In this document: positions 1-13,200 of the stretch, one piece after another | How positions within the stretch are numbered: the stretch's first letter is position 1 | How the letters are laid out: every line of letters starts with the position of its first letter | Assembly: GCF_001540865.1 (NCBI RefSeq) | Contig: NC_033639.1 | Coordinates: 3,438,574-3,502,573 of the forward strand | Direction of reading: 5' to 3' | DNA: 64,000 bases | DNA from: Ananas comosus | Lineage: Eukaryota > Streptophyta > Magnoliopsida > Poales > Bromeliaceae | Notes under the pieces: generated by a model | The model's database searches: none | Told to the model about the DNA's origin: nothing | What the model saw: the letters and a program-made list of their open reading frames with translations, nothing else | Translations under genes and position numbers: made by a program

Positions 1-237
1 AACTTCGCCGTTCGCACACTCCCGGCAGCGCATTCTTTGCCGTTCGCATATCCCGATGGAACTCCGGCAGCGGCGATTTCATCAGGTTCGTTCTTCGTCT
101 TCCATTGATCTTCATCATTTTTTCCCCCTTTTTCTTATGGTTTTTTTGAGCAGAATGTGAGGGATTTTCTTTATCGTATCGGATCGGCGCAAAATCCACC
201 ACCGCTCAACTTCCTCCCCGGCAAGGTAGCCTTGAAT

Positions 238-410
238 AATCCAGCCAACGAGCCGAAAACGAGCTAGCTCGAATAAATTGCGAGCCGATCACGAGCTGGA
301 CTTTTCGAGCTCGTCACGAGCTCGAGCCGAGCACGAGCCGACCTTGAACACTTTCGAGCCGATCTCGAGCTGGCTCCGGCTCGCCCGAGTTCGGCTCGTT
401 GACAGCCCTA
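238..410. repeat. GAGCTCG/CGAGCC-rich transposon-like repeat
   Basis: The stretch is dominated by self-complementary GAGCTCG and CGAGCCGA words. It ends at 401-410 in GACAGCCCTA, whose reverse complement TAGGGCTGTC is a common end of non-autonomous plant DNA transposons. I could not find a matching left end or a target duplication, so the class is inferred from composition and one terminus only. Confidence 0.35.
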
Positions 411-618
411 CAGGAGAATACTTTATGACAATGATTTACCATGCTATGAGAACACTTGCATGGATGTTAGGCCCTTTCATAAACTTTGTAATCTACTTTC
501 AATAAACTGTGTCTGTTGAGGAGATCGTTGCCTTATTTTTACACATTGTTGCATAGTGAAGAATAGGGTAATTAAAACACAATTTATTCAATTAGGACTC
601 AGGAGAAACAATAAACAG

Positions 619-727
619 ACATTTTGAGGGTGTTTTGCTTGCTATTTTACACCATCGTGATATTTTGTTAAAGAAGCTTGAATCAGTTTCTATGAACTCA
701 ATTGACCGAAGGTGGCAGTGGTTTAAG
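619..727 (+). other. Candidate orphan exon, gene unknown
   Basis: A 109-base segment lies between an acceptor-like CAG (616-618) and a donor-like GT (728). It is open in one frame and reads like real protein, including HFEGVLLAILHHRDILLKKL followed by a basic and aromatic run ending in WQWFK. I do not recognise the protein. No neighbouring exon is convincing on either side, so this may be an internal exon of a gene lying left of the window, a captured exon, or chance. The flanks 411-618 and 728-1020 show nothing else I can name. Confidence 0.3.
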
Positions 728-1029
728 GTACTACTACCAATTTCTTTCCTTTTGCTTTCGTATAAAATCATATAATTGGTTTAATTGTACCCAATAATCG
801 TACAATATAAATGTAGAATTGTCTTAGCGCGCTAGATGGAATCCATGTTCTTGGTCATGTCCCCGTCACACATAGGGCTAGGTATCGTAATCGGGATAAG
901 AAAATTCTCACAAATGTGTTAGGAGTGTTCTCCCAAGATATGTGATATATTTATATCTTATGTGGGTACTACCTTTTGCCTAGGGAATGTATTCTTTTTT
1001 TTGACTATCAAGCCCTTAGGTATCTAAAT

Positions 1030-2705
1030 TCACAAAAAAAAGTTAGGATTTCGATACGCCAAATGGGTAGAATTCCTTCAAGAATACACATTCGTTCTCA
1101 GACATCGTGCTGGCATAGAAAATAAGCCCGCATACTCATTGAGTAGGATAGTTGGTACTATTCAGTCGATAGGTGTAAACATTATCGGCTTCGAGAGAAT
1201 CAAGGAAGAATATTCCAATTGCCCTGACTTTGGTGAAATTTATGCTGCATTTGTGGAGGGTACGACCACCAGTAATGTTTATGTCTTACACGATCAATAT
1301 CTTTTTCAGGGAAGTTGACTACGCATACCTCATGGATCACTATGAGATTTTATTATATTGGAACTGCATGCGGGAGGATTAGCATGCCACTTTGGATGGG
1401 AGAAGACCATAGTGATGGCCTAGCTTGAAACGAGATGTTGCAAGAATTGTCGAGAGGTGCGGGACATGTCAGCGAGCAAAAGGCAAGCGACAAAATACTG
1501 GATTATATACACCCTTACCTGTACCACATTCACCATGGCAAGATCTTAGAATGGACTTTGTTTTAGGGTTACCAAAGACCATTAGAAAGCACGATTCGGT
1601 TATGGTTGTTGTTGATCGATTTTATAAAATGGTACATTTTATACCATGTAGGAAAACATCCGATTCCTCTCATATTGCCTATTTATTCTTTGCTATGATT
1701 CTAAGGTTGCGTGGAGTGCCCAAAAAAATAGTTATAGATAGAGACTTCTAATTTGTTAGTTATTTTTGGAAAACTCTTTGGAAACTAATGAGAACAAAAT
1801 TGCACTTTTCATTTGTGCACCACCTCCAAACAGACGAACAAACTGAAGTTGTCAATCGAAGTTTAGGTGATTTATTAAGATGCTTAGTTGGAGAAAACAT
1901 TAGAAATTGGGACACTATTCTTCCTATAGCTGAATTTGCATACAATAGCTCCATTAACCGAACAACTGACATGAGTCCTTTTGAAATTGTTATTGGATAC
2001 AACCCGCAAAAACCTATTGATTTAGCATCCTTACCTATAAGTTATCGAAGTAGTGAACATGCTGAATCTTTTGCTCAACATATACGAGAATTGCATAATG
2101 AAATTTGGAGACGGATAATTCTTAGCATTGAAACTTACAAGAGACGAACGCCGGAGTATCAAAGAATTTAAAGGAGATATGGTTATGGTGAGAATTAGAC
2201 CTAAGAGGCTTCCAAAAAGAGCCGTTAAGAAATTGCATGCACGATGAATGGGTCTGTTTAAAATTCTAAAGAAAATTGGTTCTAATGCCTATTCGTTTGA
2301 ATTACCACCCGACATAGGGATTAGCTCCGCTTTCAATATCGAAGACCTAATAGCCTATCGTGAAGATATAAATGACTCAATTCTCCTTCATTTGATAATC
2401 CTTTTTCACCTTCACCTTTTCTTTTGAGCCCTTTGTTGCAGAAAAGAAAGATGCAATCCAATCGAATACTCCATGATCGTATTATGCCCACACGAGATGG
2501 AGGAGATCACACGTTCTTAGTCAAATGGTTGTATAGGCCTTATGATGACGCGACGTGGCTCACAAAAGAAGAATTTCAGAGGATCGACCCAGAACTTTTT
2601 GAAGAATACATCAATTGCAATTCGTTGGAGTTGAATTTTTCCAAGAAGGGGAGAGTTGGTGGAGAACCGGGTCCTTTTTGGATTTATGCTCGTCGTCGGA
2701 ACTGA
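1030..2705 (+). pseudogene. Ty3/gypsy pol fragment (RNase H end, integrase, chromodomain)
   Basis: This is a 5'-truncated, broken polyprotein. It starts in the RNase H C-terminus around 1030-1300. The integrase zinc region and core follow at 1425-1751, with a CGTC pair and the first catalytic Asp in MDFVLGLP. The next piece, 1788-2171, carries QTDEQTEVVNRSL with the catalytic Glu, and 2424-2705 holds a chromodomain-like FLVKWLYRPYDDATWL. Stops at 1749-1751 and 2169-2171 and frame changes separate the parts. Reverse transcriptase, protease and gag are absent. The order and motifs fit a chromovirus-type gypsy element. It cannot be active. Confidence 0.85.
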
Positions 2706-3210
2706 ATTCTTCCCCGATGAGCTCTTCCCGGGGCAAAGTCCTAATCAAAGCAGGCAAAAAGCGAGAAAGACCCAGTTGGAACCGAATTCTAAATATTTGG
2801 TTGGACGATGGACTAGTACTAGAAGTCTAACTTGAATCTGAGTCTGATTCAGATCCTAAATTGCATCTGAGTTTGATTAAGATTTAGTGGGTTAATTTTG
2901 GAAGTTTAATTAGATTAGGATTTTTCAGTTTATTTGGAAGTTTTAGATTAGAATTCTATTCCTTTTTTAGATCTCTATTTTGAATTTTGCTATGAGAATT
3001 TATTTATGACTTCGAGTTGTATTCCTAATCGTTTTAATCTATTCTCTCTATAAATAAGGGTCAAGTCTCTATTGTAAGATATGCTTTTGATTAATGAAAA
3101 TTGAGTTACTTGAATTCCTCGTGAATTTTCCTTGCCTTTGCGAAAGCGTCGACGGAGAGAGTCCGGCTCGGAGCGAGTCCCGTGAATTATTTTCTTTTTT
3201 TCCTTGTCCT
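2640..3210 (+). mobile_element. Probable 3' LTR of the upstream gypsy remnant
   Basis: The purine-rich tract AAGAAGGGGAGAG at 2643-2655, just after the chromodomain, fits a polypurine tract. The following 550 bp are non-coding and contain a promoter-like TATA box. No second LTR is present for comparison, so both boundaries are estimates. Its right end lies only tens of bases before the sequence that behaves as the ARID-HMG gene's 5' region. Confidence 0.5.
3049..3056 (+). promoter_or_regulatory. TATA box inside the LTR
   Basis: TATAAATA stands in a CTCTC context, followed by a leader-like stretch, as in plant LTR promoters. It points toward the ARID-HMG gene and lies about 650 bp before the end of that gene's predicted first exon. 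Use by either the element or the gene is an inference. Confidence 0.4.
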
Positions 3211-3291
3211 TCCCTTTCCTTCTCTATTTTATTTTAGTCGTTGGATCTGTTACAATTAAAGAGAGCTGTTGAGATCGACTTATCCGCATGG

Positions 3292-3845
3292 GACCCACCT
3301 GCGGGATCTTTTCACAAGCCTTTCGTGAGATTCCCCCCTCCGTCTGTACTGTCCCTCTCTTCTCCTGCTGTCCGTATAGTAGGAGTTGGCCCACTTGCTC
3401 AAGAAAAAAAAAACAACAAAAATCCGACTGATCCGCCGTCGCCGTGACAACCAACTAATTGAGATTGGGATCAAGCCTACTTCGTGGAAGCAAGCCGTCG
3501 TCGAATCCATTGATTTCTTTTTCTTTCTGCGACTATTTCTAAACCCTAATTTTCTATTATCATCACCCCATCGTTTTTAACCCTAATTTCTTTCCACTAT
3601 TTTAGAAATTCCAACGAAGCGGCTAAGATCTGATGATCGAAAGAAATTAAACAAACTCGTCCGCGTGCGTGCGATGGATCCGATCCTGTGGAAACTCGAA
3701 GGTGTGATCTTTCCTAATCGATCTCTTATTTAAGTTTTCGAATTCCGAATTTGTCATTTATTTCTTTTAGTTTGATTTCTAAGAATTGCTCAATCTATAT
3801 TTTAAGTAATTCTCGAAAATCATAAACCGTCCTACATCACAAAGT
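3292..3845 (+). repeat. Arm A of an inverted duplication covering the ARID-HMG promoter/5' UTR
   Basis: This segment holds the promoter-proximal region, the predicted 5' UTR exon and the start of the first intron. It recurs, diverged, in reverse orientation at 7405-7915. Matching landmarks in order include CACCTGCGGGATC, AAGCCTACTTCG, TTCTAAACCCTAAT, AGCGGCTAAGATC, AAACTCGAAG, a run around TTATTTCTTTT, and AAACCGTCCT. Length and order are conserved along the whole segment. Confidence 0.75.
3500..3701 (+). other. Predicted 5' UTR exon of the ARID-HMG gene, with a small upstream ORF
   Basis: A pyrimidine-rich leader with several ACCCTAAT motifs ends at a possible donor (GAAG|GTGTGA, GT at 3702). 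The first coding exon begins at an acceptor at 5310-5311, so a leader exon is required upstream. If this exon is joined there, an upstream ATG at 3674 gives a 13-codon ORF whose TGA overlaps the main ATG as ATGA. The transcription start is not determined and the donor is not a strong consensus. Confidence 0.4.
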
Positions 3846-5311
3846 GTACAGGTCCACTCATGCAACTAGCTATGCCGTGACCTCACGACGCAACCTGACT
3901 TGCCTTCTCACAATAATCAATTGTGAAAACCGTGGGGTGAGAAACCAACCTGAGGTTTTCTAGTGGGTGCAACAGAGCCACGAAGGCAAGCCATAATCAC
4001 CAGGAAAGAAGGTAATCAAAAGATATAGATAGATATTATCTTTTTGAAAATGAAGCCTACAGTAGCAAGATATAAATGTGCATGATGGTAAAATAAATCG
4101 GAATGCCGCTATTGTAAATGATATCTATCGAACTATATGCCTCAAAGGATGGCATGTTGTAAAGAACTATGAACTATTTTAGAAAACAATAAGAACTGCA
4201 GATAAAGCAAAAGTTTTGAATTGCAAATAGAATGAGAGGATCATATGAACTATGAAGACAAGTATATAAACCATAACCTAAATCAAAGTGAACACGAAGA
4301 TTACCAGAATAATTGCACAAACAATATCGAGACACCATAAGATCCATCAAACTAATAGAAGTCAAACGTAGCCATCATATCCTGAGACTGCTGTTGTTCT
4401 GAGTTTTTATCACTCTCCTTTGCAGGGGCATTTCATTCCTTTCCTTTCCTTTGGCTGGGTGGCTAGCGCTGCAGGATAACCTGCTTAAGGTGTCTACAGA
4501 ATTTGTGCCGTTACTATTACTAAGCAATTATTGTTCTTATTCACTCAATATTGTTCCATAACAAAACACCTATATTTATGCTGCTCGTTTTTTCAACACA
4601 TCCTACTTAATGGTTGGAAATGGTGTTCCCATTTGAATCTTATTCCATTGTTTGAGGGGATACTGTAATCTTACATCTTCCCTAGATTCCTACAACTCAA
4701 CATCTAGGTTTGTATTCCCGCTCTGTTTCTATGTCTGACCACCATATTATATTTTATATAACACCATTTTTATTTATGACAAGATTCTTTCTATTTTATC
4801 TTCTTCTTTCATTAATGAAACTAGTTGCCTAATTTCTTCTTTATTAATTAGCTAATCTGATAATGCTATAAAATCATTTTCTTTGTGAACTAATATGAGT
4901 ATATTATACATCTCAATCTCTCTTTTTTTTAAATTTTTTATAACTAGATTTACAAACAAAGGTAAAGTTTAAGAGCGCATTATTAGGTTAATAATAGGCC
5001 CTTGGAACAGAGACCTCGCCTTCTCCAATCCAGAAATGTTTTGGAATGAGATCAATTCGGTGTGCTTCTCCCCTGTTTCTCATCTTCTCATTAGTTTCAA
5101 GATGAATGGGATTTTAGGTGCTTGCACAAACCATTTGCATCCACATATCAAATCTTATTCTGAGGGGTTTCATGTGTTCCCTTATCTCATTATATCTACT
5201 GAGGTTTGCTCAGGTTTCTGAATTGGGTGACAAGTTTTTGCTTTCTTGCTTGTTTCTTTCTTTCTTTTGATGGTTTCTAGTTTATTTGATGATCATAATG
5301 TTTGATTTTAG
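3702..5311 (+). other. First intron of the ARID-HMG gene (5' UTR intron)
   Basis: The stretch is AT-rich with short pyrimidine tracts and ends in an acceptor at 5310-5311, just before GAAGGGGAATATG. Apart from the end of duplication arm A at its start, I see no gene or recognisable element in it. Confidence 0.4.
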
Positions 5312-5321
5312 GAAGGGGAAT

Positions 5322-5551
5322 ATGAATGATGCTACGGCGGGCGCAGTTGCTGGAAAGCTTGCCAATAAAGGAAAGCAGTTGATGACGTCGAACTCAAATC
5401 TAAAGCAGGTGAAAGAAGGGGATGCGAGGCCTCATGGAAATTTTAACGCTTATCCGAACTCAATGGCGACTTACGAGGATGTGATCGCCGATCGAAAGCT
5501 GTTCATGGGAACTCTCGAGAAGTTGCATGCTGCGATGGCGACAAAATTCAT
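5322..5551 (+). CDS. ARID-HMG coding exon 1 (residues 1-77, N-terminus and ARID start)
   Basis: The acceptor AG is at 5310-5311 and the ATG at 5322. The exon ends before a consensus GTGAGC donor, leaving two bases of codon 77. It encodes a polar, low-complexity N-terminus, then the first ARID helix segment, with ATYEDV and LFMGTLEKLH. Confidence 0.88.
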
Positions 5552-7222
5552 GTGAGCTATCCTTTCTTTTCTTAACATCGTTGGCATTATGCGTTTTCTG
5601 GCCAATTATCAGAATTGGTCTTACATTTTGTACTTGATGTTTCTATGCCTTTTCTTAGTAGTAATGCTTTCAGTTGAATTAGTACTTTAAGGCTGCGTTT
5701 GGTACTGAGGATATCCTAGAACAACACGGGATATCCCTCGAGTTGTAACCAAACAGCAGAAGAACAGAAGGGAACGGATTGTTCTGGTCAAAACGGATTG
5801 CTCTGGGTTGTTGAACAACCCGTTAAAAATTGTTTCTAGGGGAACTGAGAACAACTTTGTTCTTCTCTTTATTTTATTAGATAAATAGATATATAAATAA
5901 ATATATTAATATAAATATTATTTTTATGATAATATATTTAGACTTAAATTTTATTATATAATATAAATTAATTAAATTTTATATATTATTTATTTTATTA
6001 AGTTTTATTATTTATATATTAATATTTAATTATTTTATTTTATATTAAGTATTATATATATATAATTATTTTTTCATACATTATATTTTTTTAATTTGTA
6101 TTGAAATTTACACTATTATTAATTAAAATTATAAGGATATGGTTACACATATTATCAATAAATTATATAAAATAAATTATTATATATAGTAAAATAAATA
6201 TACTATTTTAAATAAAATTGTTATATAAAATATTATATTATAAATTACTACAAGAAATAATTTTATATAAAATATACTAATATAAATTAATTATTTTATT
6301 TTTAAAAATATATGTAGATATTGTTCTACACTTTTTATCCAAACGCTACTAAGGATATCCTCTAGAATATCCCCGAATGCATCCAAACATAAATTTACAA
6401 TTGTCTTATCTTATATCGGAATATCCCCTGTTCTCGGGAACAACAAAAGTTGTTCTCCAAAATTTAGTTCTCCAACCAAACGCAGCCTAAGGAATATAAA
6501 ACATTAGAGTTTGTTCTCCTAGATTTCATTGGCTTTTGTTTGTTTTTTTATCAATACTAAGTTAATGGGAACATACTTCAAAATGAAAGACCATGACTTG
6601 TGATTTGTGAGTTATACTAGCATGAAAGTATACTTAGGCTCCATAGGGATGGTGGGGAGAATAAGATATCTACATGACTCATTAAAAACGGAGCAGTATG
6701 TCCCTGCATGCTGTCTCCCCAACTCCTTTTTACCCAATATCGTTAGGTAGCCCTCAGTACCAAAAGGGCCCTTATGCATCTTGTAATGTCTAAAAATTGA
6801 AGATCATGAATTCTTTCACATTTTCCATTGTCTTGTTGAAAAAGCTTTTCTAAATCTTATGTTCTTTAGGCCGAATTAGCAAGCCAGCTCTCATGCATAT
6901 ATAAATAAGTAGGTTTACTACTATATGCCTATTAATATTAGCTGCTCAAATTTTTTAATATCGAGCTTGATGTGTGGATCTTTGTATATTTGTTTTGGCA
7001 TTTATTATGTTGTACGTCAAACATTATCATGCACTAGGTCATGCAGTAGTCAATACATCGATGTAATTTATACAGTTACAAGTCCTATAAATATTTATGT
7101 TTAACCCTCAAAAAGATCTATGCTTTTTCTTTCCTTTTTTTCACTTTCTGATTCTTCTATGTGGTTTCTTTTCCATCTATAACATACTTTCACATTATGA
7201 TGTTTTACCTAGGTTTTATTTT

Positions 7223-7272
<50 letters not shown>

Positions 7273-10200
7273 TACATGAACTGCATATGCAGCTGCCTAT
7301 TGCAAAGATGCAACACGATACATGCTGTGTGCCACCATCTCTACCTTTTAGAAAATCTCGTGCCATTAAGTTTTTGCATAGTAGGAATTTTTTATTTTGT
7401 TTATGATGCAGGACGGTTTAGGGAGTTTAGGGGTTTCTTGAGTATTGCTTAAAATACTGATCGAGCGATTCATAGAAATCAAACTAAAAAGAAATAAATG
7501 GCAAATCTGAAAATTCGAAAACTCAAATAAGAGATTGACTAGGGAAAGATCACATCTTCGAGTTTTCGCAAGGTCGGATTCATCATACACACGCTTGCGA
7601 GTTGGTTTAACTTCTTCAGTTGTCGGATCTTAGCCGCTTTATTAGAACTTCTAAAATATTGGAAAAGATAGTTAGGGTTAAGGTTTAGAAAGGAATGAAA
7701 TTAGAAATAGGATACTAGGAAATTAGGGTTTAGAATTATTTGTCGAAAGAATAGAGAAATTGAAGGATTTGATGACGACTCGCTTCTACGGAGTAGGCTT
7801 GGATCGCAAACTCGTTAAGATAGTTGTCGCAACGACGGCGGGTTGTAGGGGGAATGCGCCTTACGTACGGCTTCTCCTGTATGGCCCGGCTGTGGGGAGA
7901 TCCTGCGGGTGGCCTCCTAGTCGTATTCATATCACCCCACAGCATGGCCCGGCCCGGCCCTGACCCAGCACGACCCACATTATACCCTTACGAAACATGG
8001 GATATGTTGTGAGCTGGACTAAATTTAATCCAATCCGGCTCTAATCTCGCCCAATAAACATGCTCTTTTTGTGCTTAGCATTATCTTGGTGATGCCGCCA
8101 TTATCTCTTGCAATGTTCCAAAAAGTGGTCTATGCGGCCACAAATGAGGTTCAGACCATCAATCACACCGCATATATAATATTTGGTGCACTATGCAGTT
8201 TGACCGCATATGCAGTAGACGACCACAAATGAGGCTGCATATACGACATTTTTTTTAAGGTGGGAATAAAAAGCAATATTGAATGAGATTGTTCGGTTAA
8301 TGATTATACATATACATATTTATTTTTGTATAAGTTTAGTTAGTAAAAATGCATATAAATGCAATTATCTTTAGCGCCCTGGGGAAACTGAGTTTAGCGG
8401 AAATCATGTAAATTTTTTGTAAATCCTTTCCCGATGGAAAACATAGTTAGCAAAAACTGTGTAATTTTTTTTTTTAAAACTACTAAACCTGCCCCGAATG
8501 TGCACGGCCCCGTTACATGGGCGGTCTTTTTTGTACAAACGGACAGAGTCTTTCCTATACATGTATGGCATAGGAGCATAGTTACGCAACGGCGATAACA
8601 CATAGTACAACTACAACAGGGACGAGAAATAATCACAACTATTAAATAACTACAAATCCATCCAGAACAGGTAGAGAGTAATATGACAAGTCTAAATTAT
8701 CAATAACATTTTTGAAAACCAAATCAAAAACCTATTTATCATGAGAAATGCAAAACCAATAGAAATCCAAAACACTGAGGTTATATCTCATTTTATGAAA
8801 CGAGAACTAAATCATGATATTGAAAAACGATAAATAAAGATTTATGAAGTTATAAAACTTGATGTTTCCAAGATAAGCCAAAAACTAGAGAAGCTACCGA
8901 GGTTCTATCTCCCACGACCTCACACAGCATCCCAATCCTCACTACCTGCATCACCTGTAAAAAGAGGATCAATCTGCCAACCACGAAGGTCAAATCTCAT
9001 GATAGTATCCAGCTGACCATAAGGTCTATGTGATGTTCATAATCGAGTGCAACCTACCTTATGTGATGTTCATAATCGAGTGCAACCTACCTTAAAGTTA
9101 AAGTCAACGACAGAGTACTCGTGTATCATCAAATCCTACTCTACATGTCATAAGTCCAACAATGATAATGTCTAAACATGGCAATCATGAAGCATGTAAA
9201 AGAGAGAAACGATAGTAAGCCGACATGTAAAGTAACTAAGCATGAAAGATATAATCCGCTCTACTAATCAGTAATCAATAATTACCCAACAATCATATTA
9301 TAACGATAATTAAAGTAAGAAAGTAGAGCAAGTAACATGAATAGTAAGGAAGTAGGTAAAATCGATCTGCTCAACAAGATCTATGATGGAAGCATGATAG
9401 AGGTAACCGAGTAGAACACCACTTTACCGACTTCGGATCTAAACACCCACCTATATATTGGATTATATCCGAGTCCGCGACTCCACCAATGTCTCTTCAC
9501 GTGAATCTAGACATAATCACTGAGTGTCAATATAAGCCACTACGTGTCCGAAGCACCAATCGACACACATACGGCACTTCGGTGCACAACAACTTACACA
9601 GAACATCAGTTTTGAAATCCGATTTTCGAAACTAAACCAATCCACGAGCCGACTCTACAAGAGTCCAAACTGCTCCCAAGCATCAAGTCGACTACAATCT
9701 GCGACACTAAGTCGCCAAAGATATTAACTAGTGTGATCAGAACATTAGTTTCTTTAACCGATTTTCGAACCTCGCTCAAACCGTCGCTTAACTCACTGAC
9801 ACCTCCACTCAATCCATGGAGCGTCTCGAGCAAAGCTGTAGGTCTTCTTGGATAACCCGCTGTCCTAAGACACCAATTTACGTGTTGGGACAATCATACA
9901 AAAGATGCCAACAACAATGATTCGGCCCTAAAATTAGGCCGCAACGGGTTCCGACGTATGCCGATCTTATTATAGGAACCAGCAAAAGATAGGAGCACTC
10001 ATGCTGCTGGTTTCAACCAGCGAGGACTCTTGGAAGCACATCCCGAGAATTTCGGAGTCCAAGTACATAGCCAGTGCAGCGAAATGGCAGATTTTCCGCC
10101 CCGATAAGTCCCAAAGTTACCGTTTTCGGAAACGACACAACATATGACTACATGATTGCTCCCGATGGTCATTTCCGCTTGGAATGCAATTGTAACAGAG

Positions 10201-13200
10201 CTCTGGTCAGCAACAAGCATGGCCACGCACTCCTAACCTAATGGTTTGGCCAAAAAGGCCTAATTTCGATTTTAGAACGCGTGCGTGACTTGCGTTCAGC
10301 CCCAAAGGCGGTCCTAATACTACATCACTACATAAATGTGACATGACTTCATTTGCAACTCAGAATAGGGAGGTCGGAACATTGGTCCATATTACCGATT
10401 TCTAAAATTTACCCGATTGTCGCACAAGCTCACCGGTGTACCACTACTACCCACGAAGTGTCCCGAATCACACTATACATCTCAATATCCCATCTGCTAT
10501 CCTGAAATGCACCACTTTAGGTGTCCGGACAGCCGCACACAAAAATGCATAATAATGGGATATGTGACCCTGAACTAGGTCGAGTCGGGTTCCAAGATTC
10601 CGTTTTTGCCTCTGGAACCAACCAGCCTACAGCATGCATGCAGCCACCCAAGGGTCAACCAATGAGGTTAGACCAACCAACAACGCTTGGACACTGAAGT
10701 GGACTCAACTGCGAAGATTTCCCTGAAGTTGGAAACCGCAACGCAATAATGATCCGCTTGTGGTTCAACTTGAGTCGAATCGCACCAAATCATCCCCGAA
10801 AGATTTTCGGGCCTCGAAAACCCAGTTTGAACATCAAACCATGATAATTAAAGCCGCCCAACCTTTCTTACGATGCGAAAAGTATCGAAATAGCCAATAT
10901 CCACCATAATCACATAATAAACAGGGATTTCAAGTTTTATCAAACTTTTGCGATTCGAAAGTCAACCTACAGTGCAATGGGTTGATGACACTCCTCTGGT
11001 TGCAACAGGCCCGCACGAGGGCCACGATGATGGTCGTCGGTGATTGGACAGCAAGAAAAGGCCGTCGGAGGGGATTCGGCCACACCACGATTGCGCACCG
11101 CCTTGGATTGTTCGAATAGCTCTAACAAGGTGAGCATGATGTCGAGGATGGCAGAAGGATTGCCGTGCTCCCAAAAGTACGCAGATTGCCTGCAACTGGG
11201 TTGACGAGAAAAGCTCAACAACAAGGCATTTCCCCGAGCACCAGGCGAGCAATGCTAAAATCAGCGGATCGAGTGGGGCTTGGTTACAACTCAGGGGAGC
11301 ATGGGCACACATGGGTACCAAAGTGCCGTGCTGCTGGAGGGAGGTCGTTGGAGGTGCGGTTGGCCGAAGGAGCAACCTGCGACCACAAAGAAGACGAAGA
11401 AACTATAGCTGCAGCAGTAGCAGTTCCGAGCTTGAGCATGTCTAGGATCGGCCAAGGCCGGCTGTGGAGGGTGGTTGGAGGGAGGTCGAGGGTTGCGTGC
11501 CCTGCCACCTGATGGTTGCTGATGATGAAACTTGCTGGATCAGGAGGCTTGGATTCGGGTCTACGCGTTCTACCGCAGGGAGCTATTTAGCTCAAGGAAA
11601 ACTTTTGGAGGGTCCAGCGGTAGCTGGAGCAGGGCGGGTTGAGGTTGTTGGAGTTGGGAGCCTGAGGTGGTGGTGGATGCCGCGGCCAACACAAAAGAGA
11701 AAAAATAGAGAGAGAGAGAGATCGAGATCTAGAGAGAGAGGAAAAAAAAAAAGAGGGGAGCTTGGCTGAGCTGCTTGCCGGCCGGGGAGGAGGTGGGGCG
11801 GTGCTGTGGAGTGAGAGAAGAGGGAGAGAGTGGGAGAGGGAAAGAAAAAGAGATACTAGGGTTTTCTCTCCTTTTTTCTCTTTAATGGTAACAATTGCAG
11901 GTAAGTCCTTCCACAACCTCTTCTTGCCCATTATGATCCTCTCTCAGTCCTCTTCGCTTAGGAATCTTCTGTTTCGAAAATCTTTCACTTTTCACGCATG
12001 AAATAATAACTTTTTCGGAGATTGCTTATTTTTTTTCAATCTTGTGAAAATTTCACTTTACCCCCTCATGTTCATAGTTTCTTGCCCTCATAATTATCTT
12101 TCATCAAAGTAGAGAACTTTAATTCCATTGACTTTTGCACCTTCCTTCCAGATTTCCTCAACAATTCCTTGTTGTGTGTTCTGCTCTGTACCGTCATCTA
12201 TATTTTAGATATGAAAGCATTAATTGGGGGTCCAATTAGCTTGCCTTGTAGATCATTCAGTTTGGTTTTTCTTTCTTTTATATCATGCTGTTCAGAGAAA
12301 ATGCAACCGGTAGTGTGTTGAATAACTTAAACCAGTACAATTTAGGAAATTATCACATTTCATAGTTATTACTAAATTTAGCCTTTTGTCTTCGTTGCTA
12401 GTGAAACACAGGGTAACTTCTCGAATTACTGGAGGAAGAATATTGAGTGTCCCGTTTGGCATATTTTCTTGAGTTGATCATAGAAATTATTCTAACCCTA
12501 TTTGATATTGTTATCTTCATTTCTGTTTGGGCAGGTCTAAAGTGCTACTCTTATGCTGACAAGAAATTGGTCTAATTAATTAACTATTGAAAGTATGCCC
12601 AATTTACTATACGTCCTGTTGAGATACTATATTCCGATGGTAGCTGCAATCTAAACTAAGTGCTGAGTTGTGTGAGATGGCCTCCTTGATAGAGATCTGA
12701 AAAGGGTTAACAGTAGTGAGTGCGTCAACCTACAATTATCCTGTAGGCATATATCTACAATAAACATGTGGAAATAGAACTTCTGTAGTATCAGCCAAAC
12801 AGGTTAGTTAACATTACTTGATGCAAACATGTATGCATAATCAGGTATAATATTGCCATGAAAATGAGTAAGAGCATAAAAAGTATCATACATCGTGAAG
12901 AGGAATAATAAGATCCTAGCTAATTATACCATTTGTACAACCACTGAAAACTGCTAATTAATATCTTGGCATTTTCAATATTGAGGCTTTGAGCCTCTCA
13001 ACCTGGGAGTCAAGAGACACCATGGCGATGCCAAGACACTAAAAATAAGGAATTAAGTGCCATAGCATCAGGTTGTGCCGAACACTTGTGGCACTGTATG
13101 GCAAATGCTTGTTGTGCTGTGCCAATATGTGCCGGTCGCTAAAAAACCTATGTGCAGACGCACATTAGCATGAAATATTTATTTTCCTAAGCACCCATAT

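Noticed and set aside
1760..2002. 80-codon minus-strand frame
   Set aside because: It is the antisense shadow of the gypsy integrase fragment.
10960..11930. GC-rich open frames on both strands, possible gene
   Set aside because: No recognisable protein, opposite-strand frames of similar length, and LTR-like landmarks on both sides.
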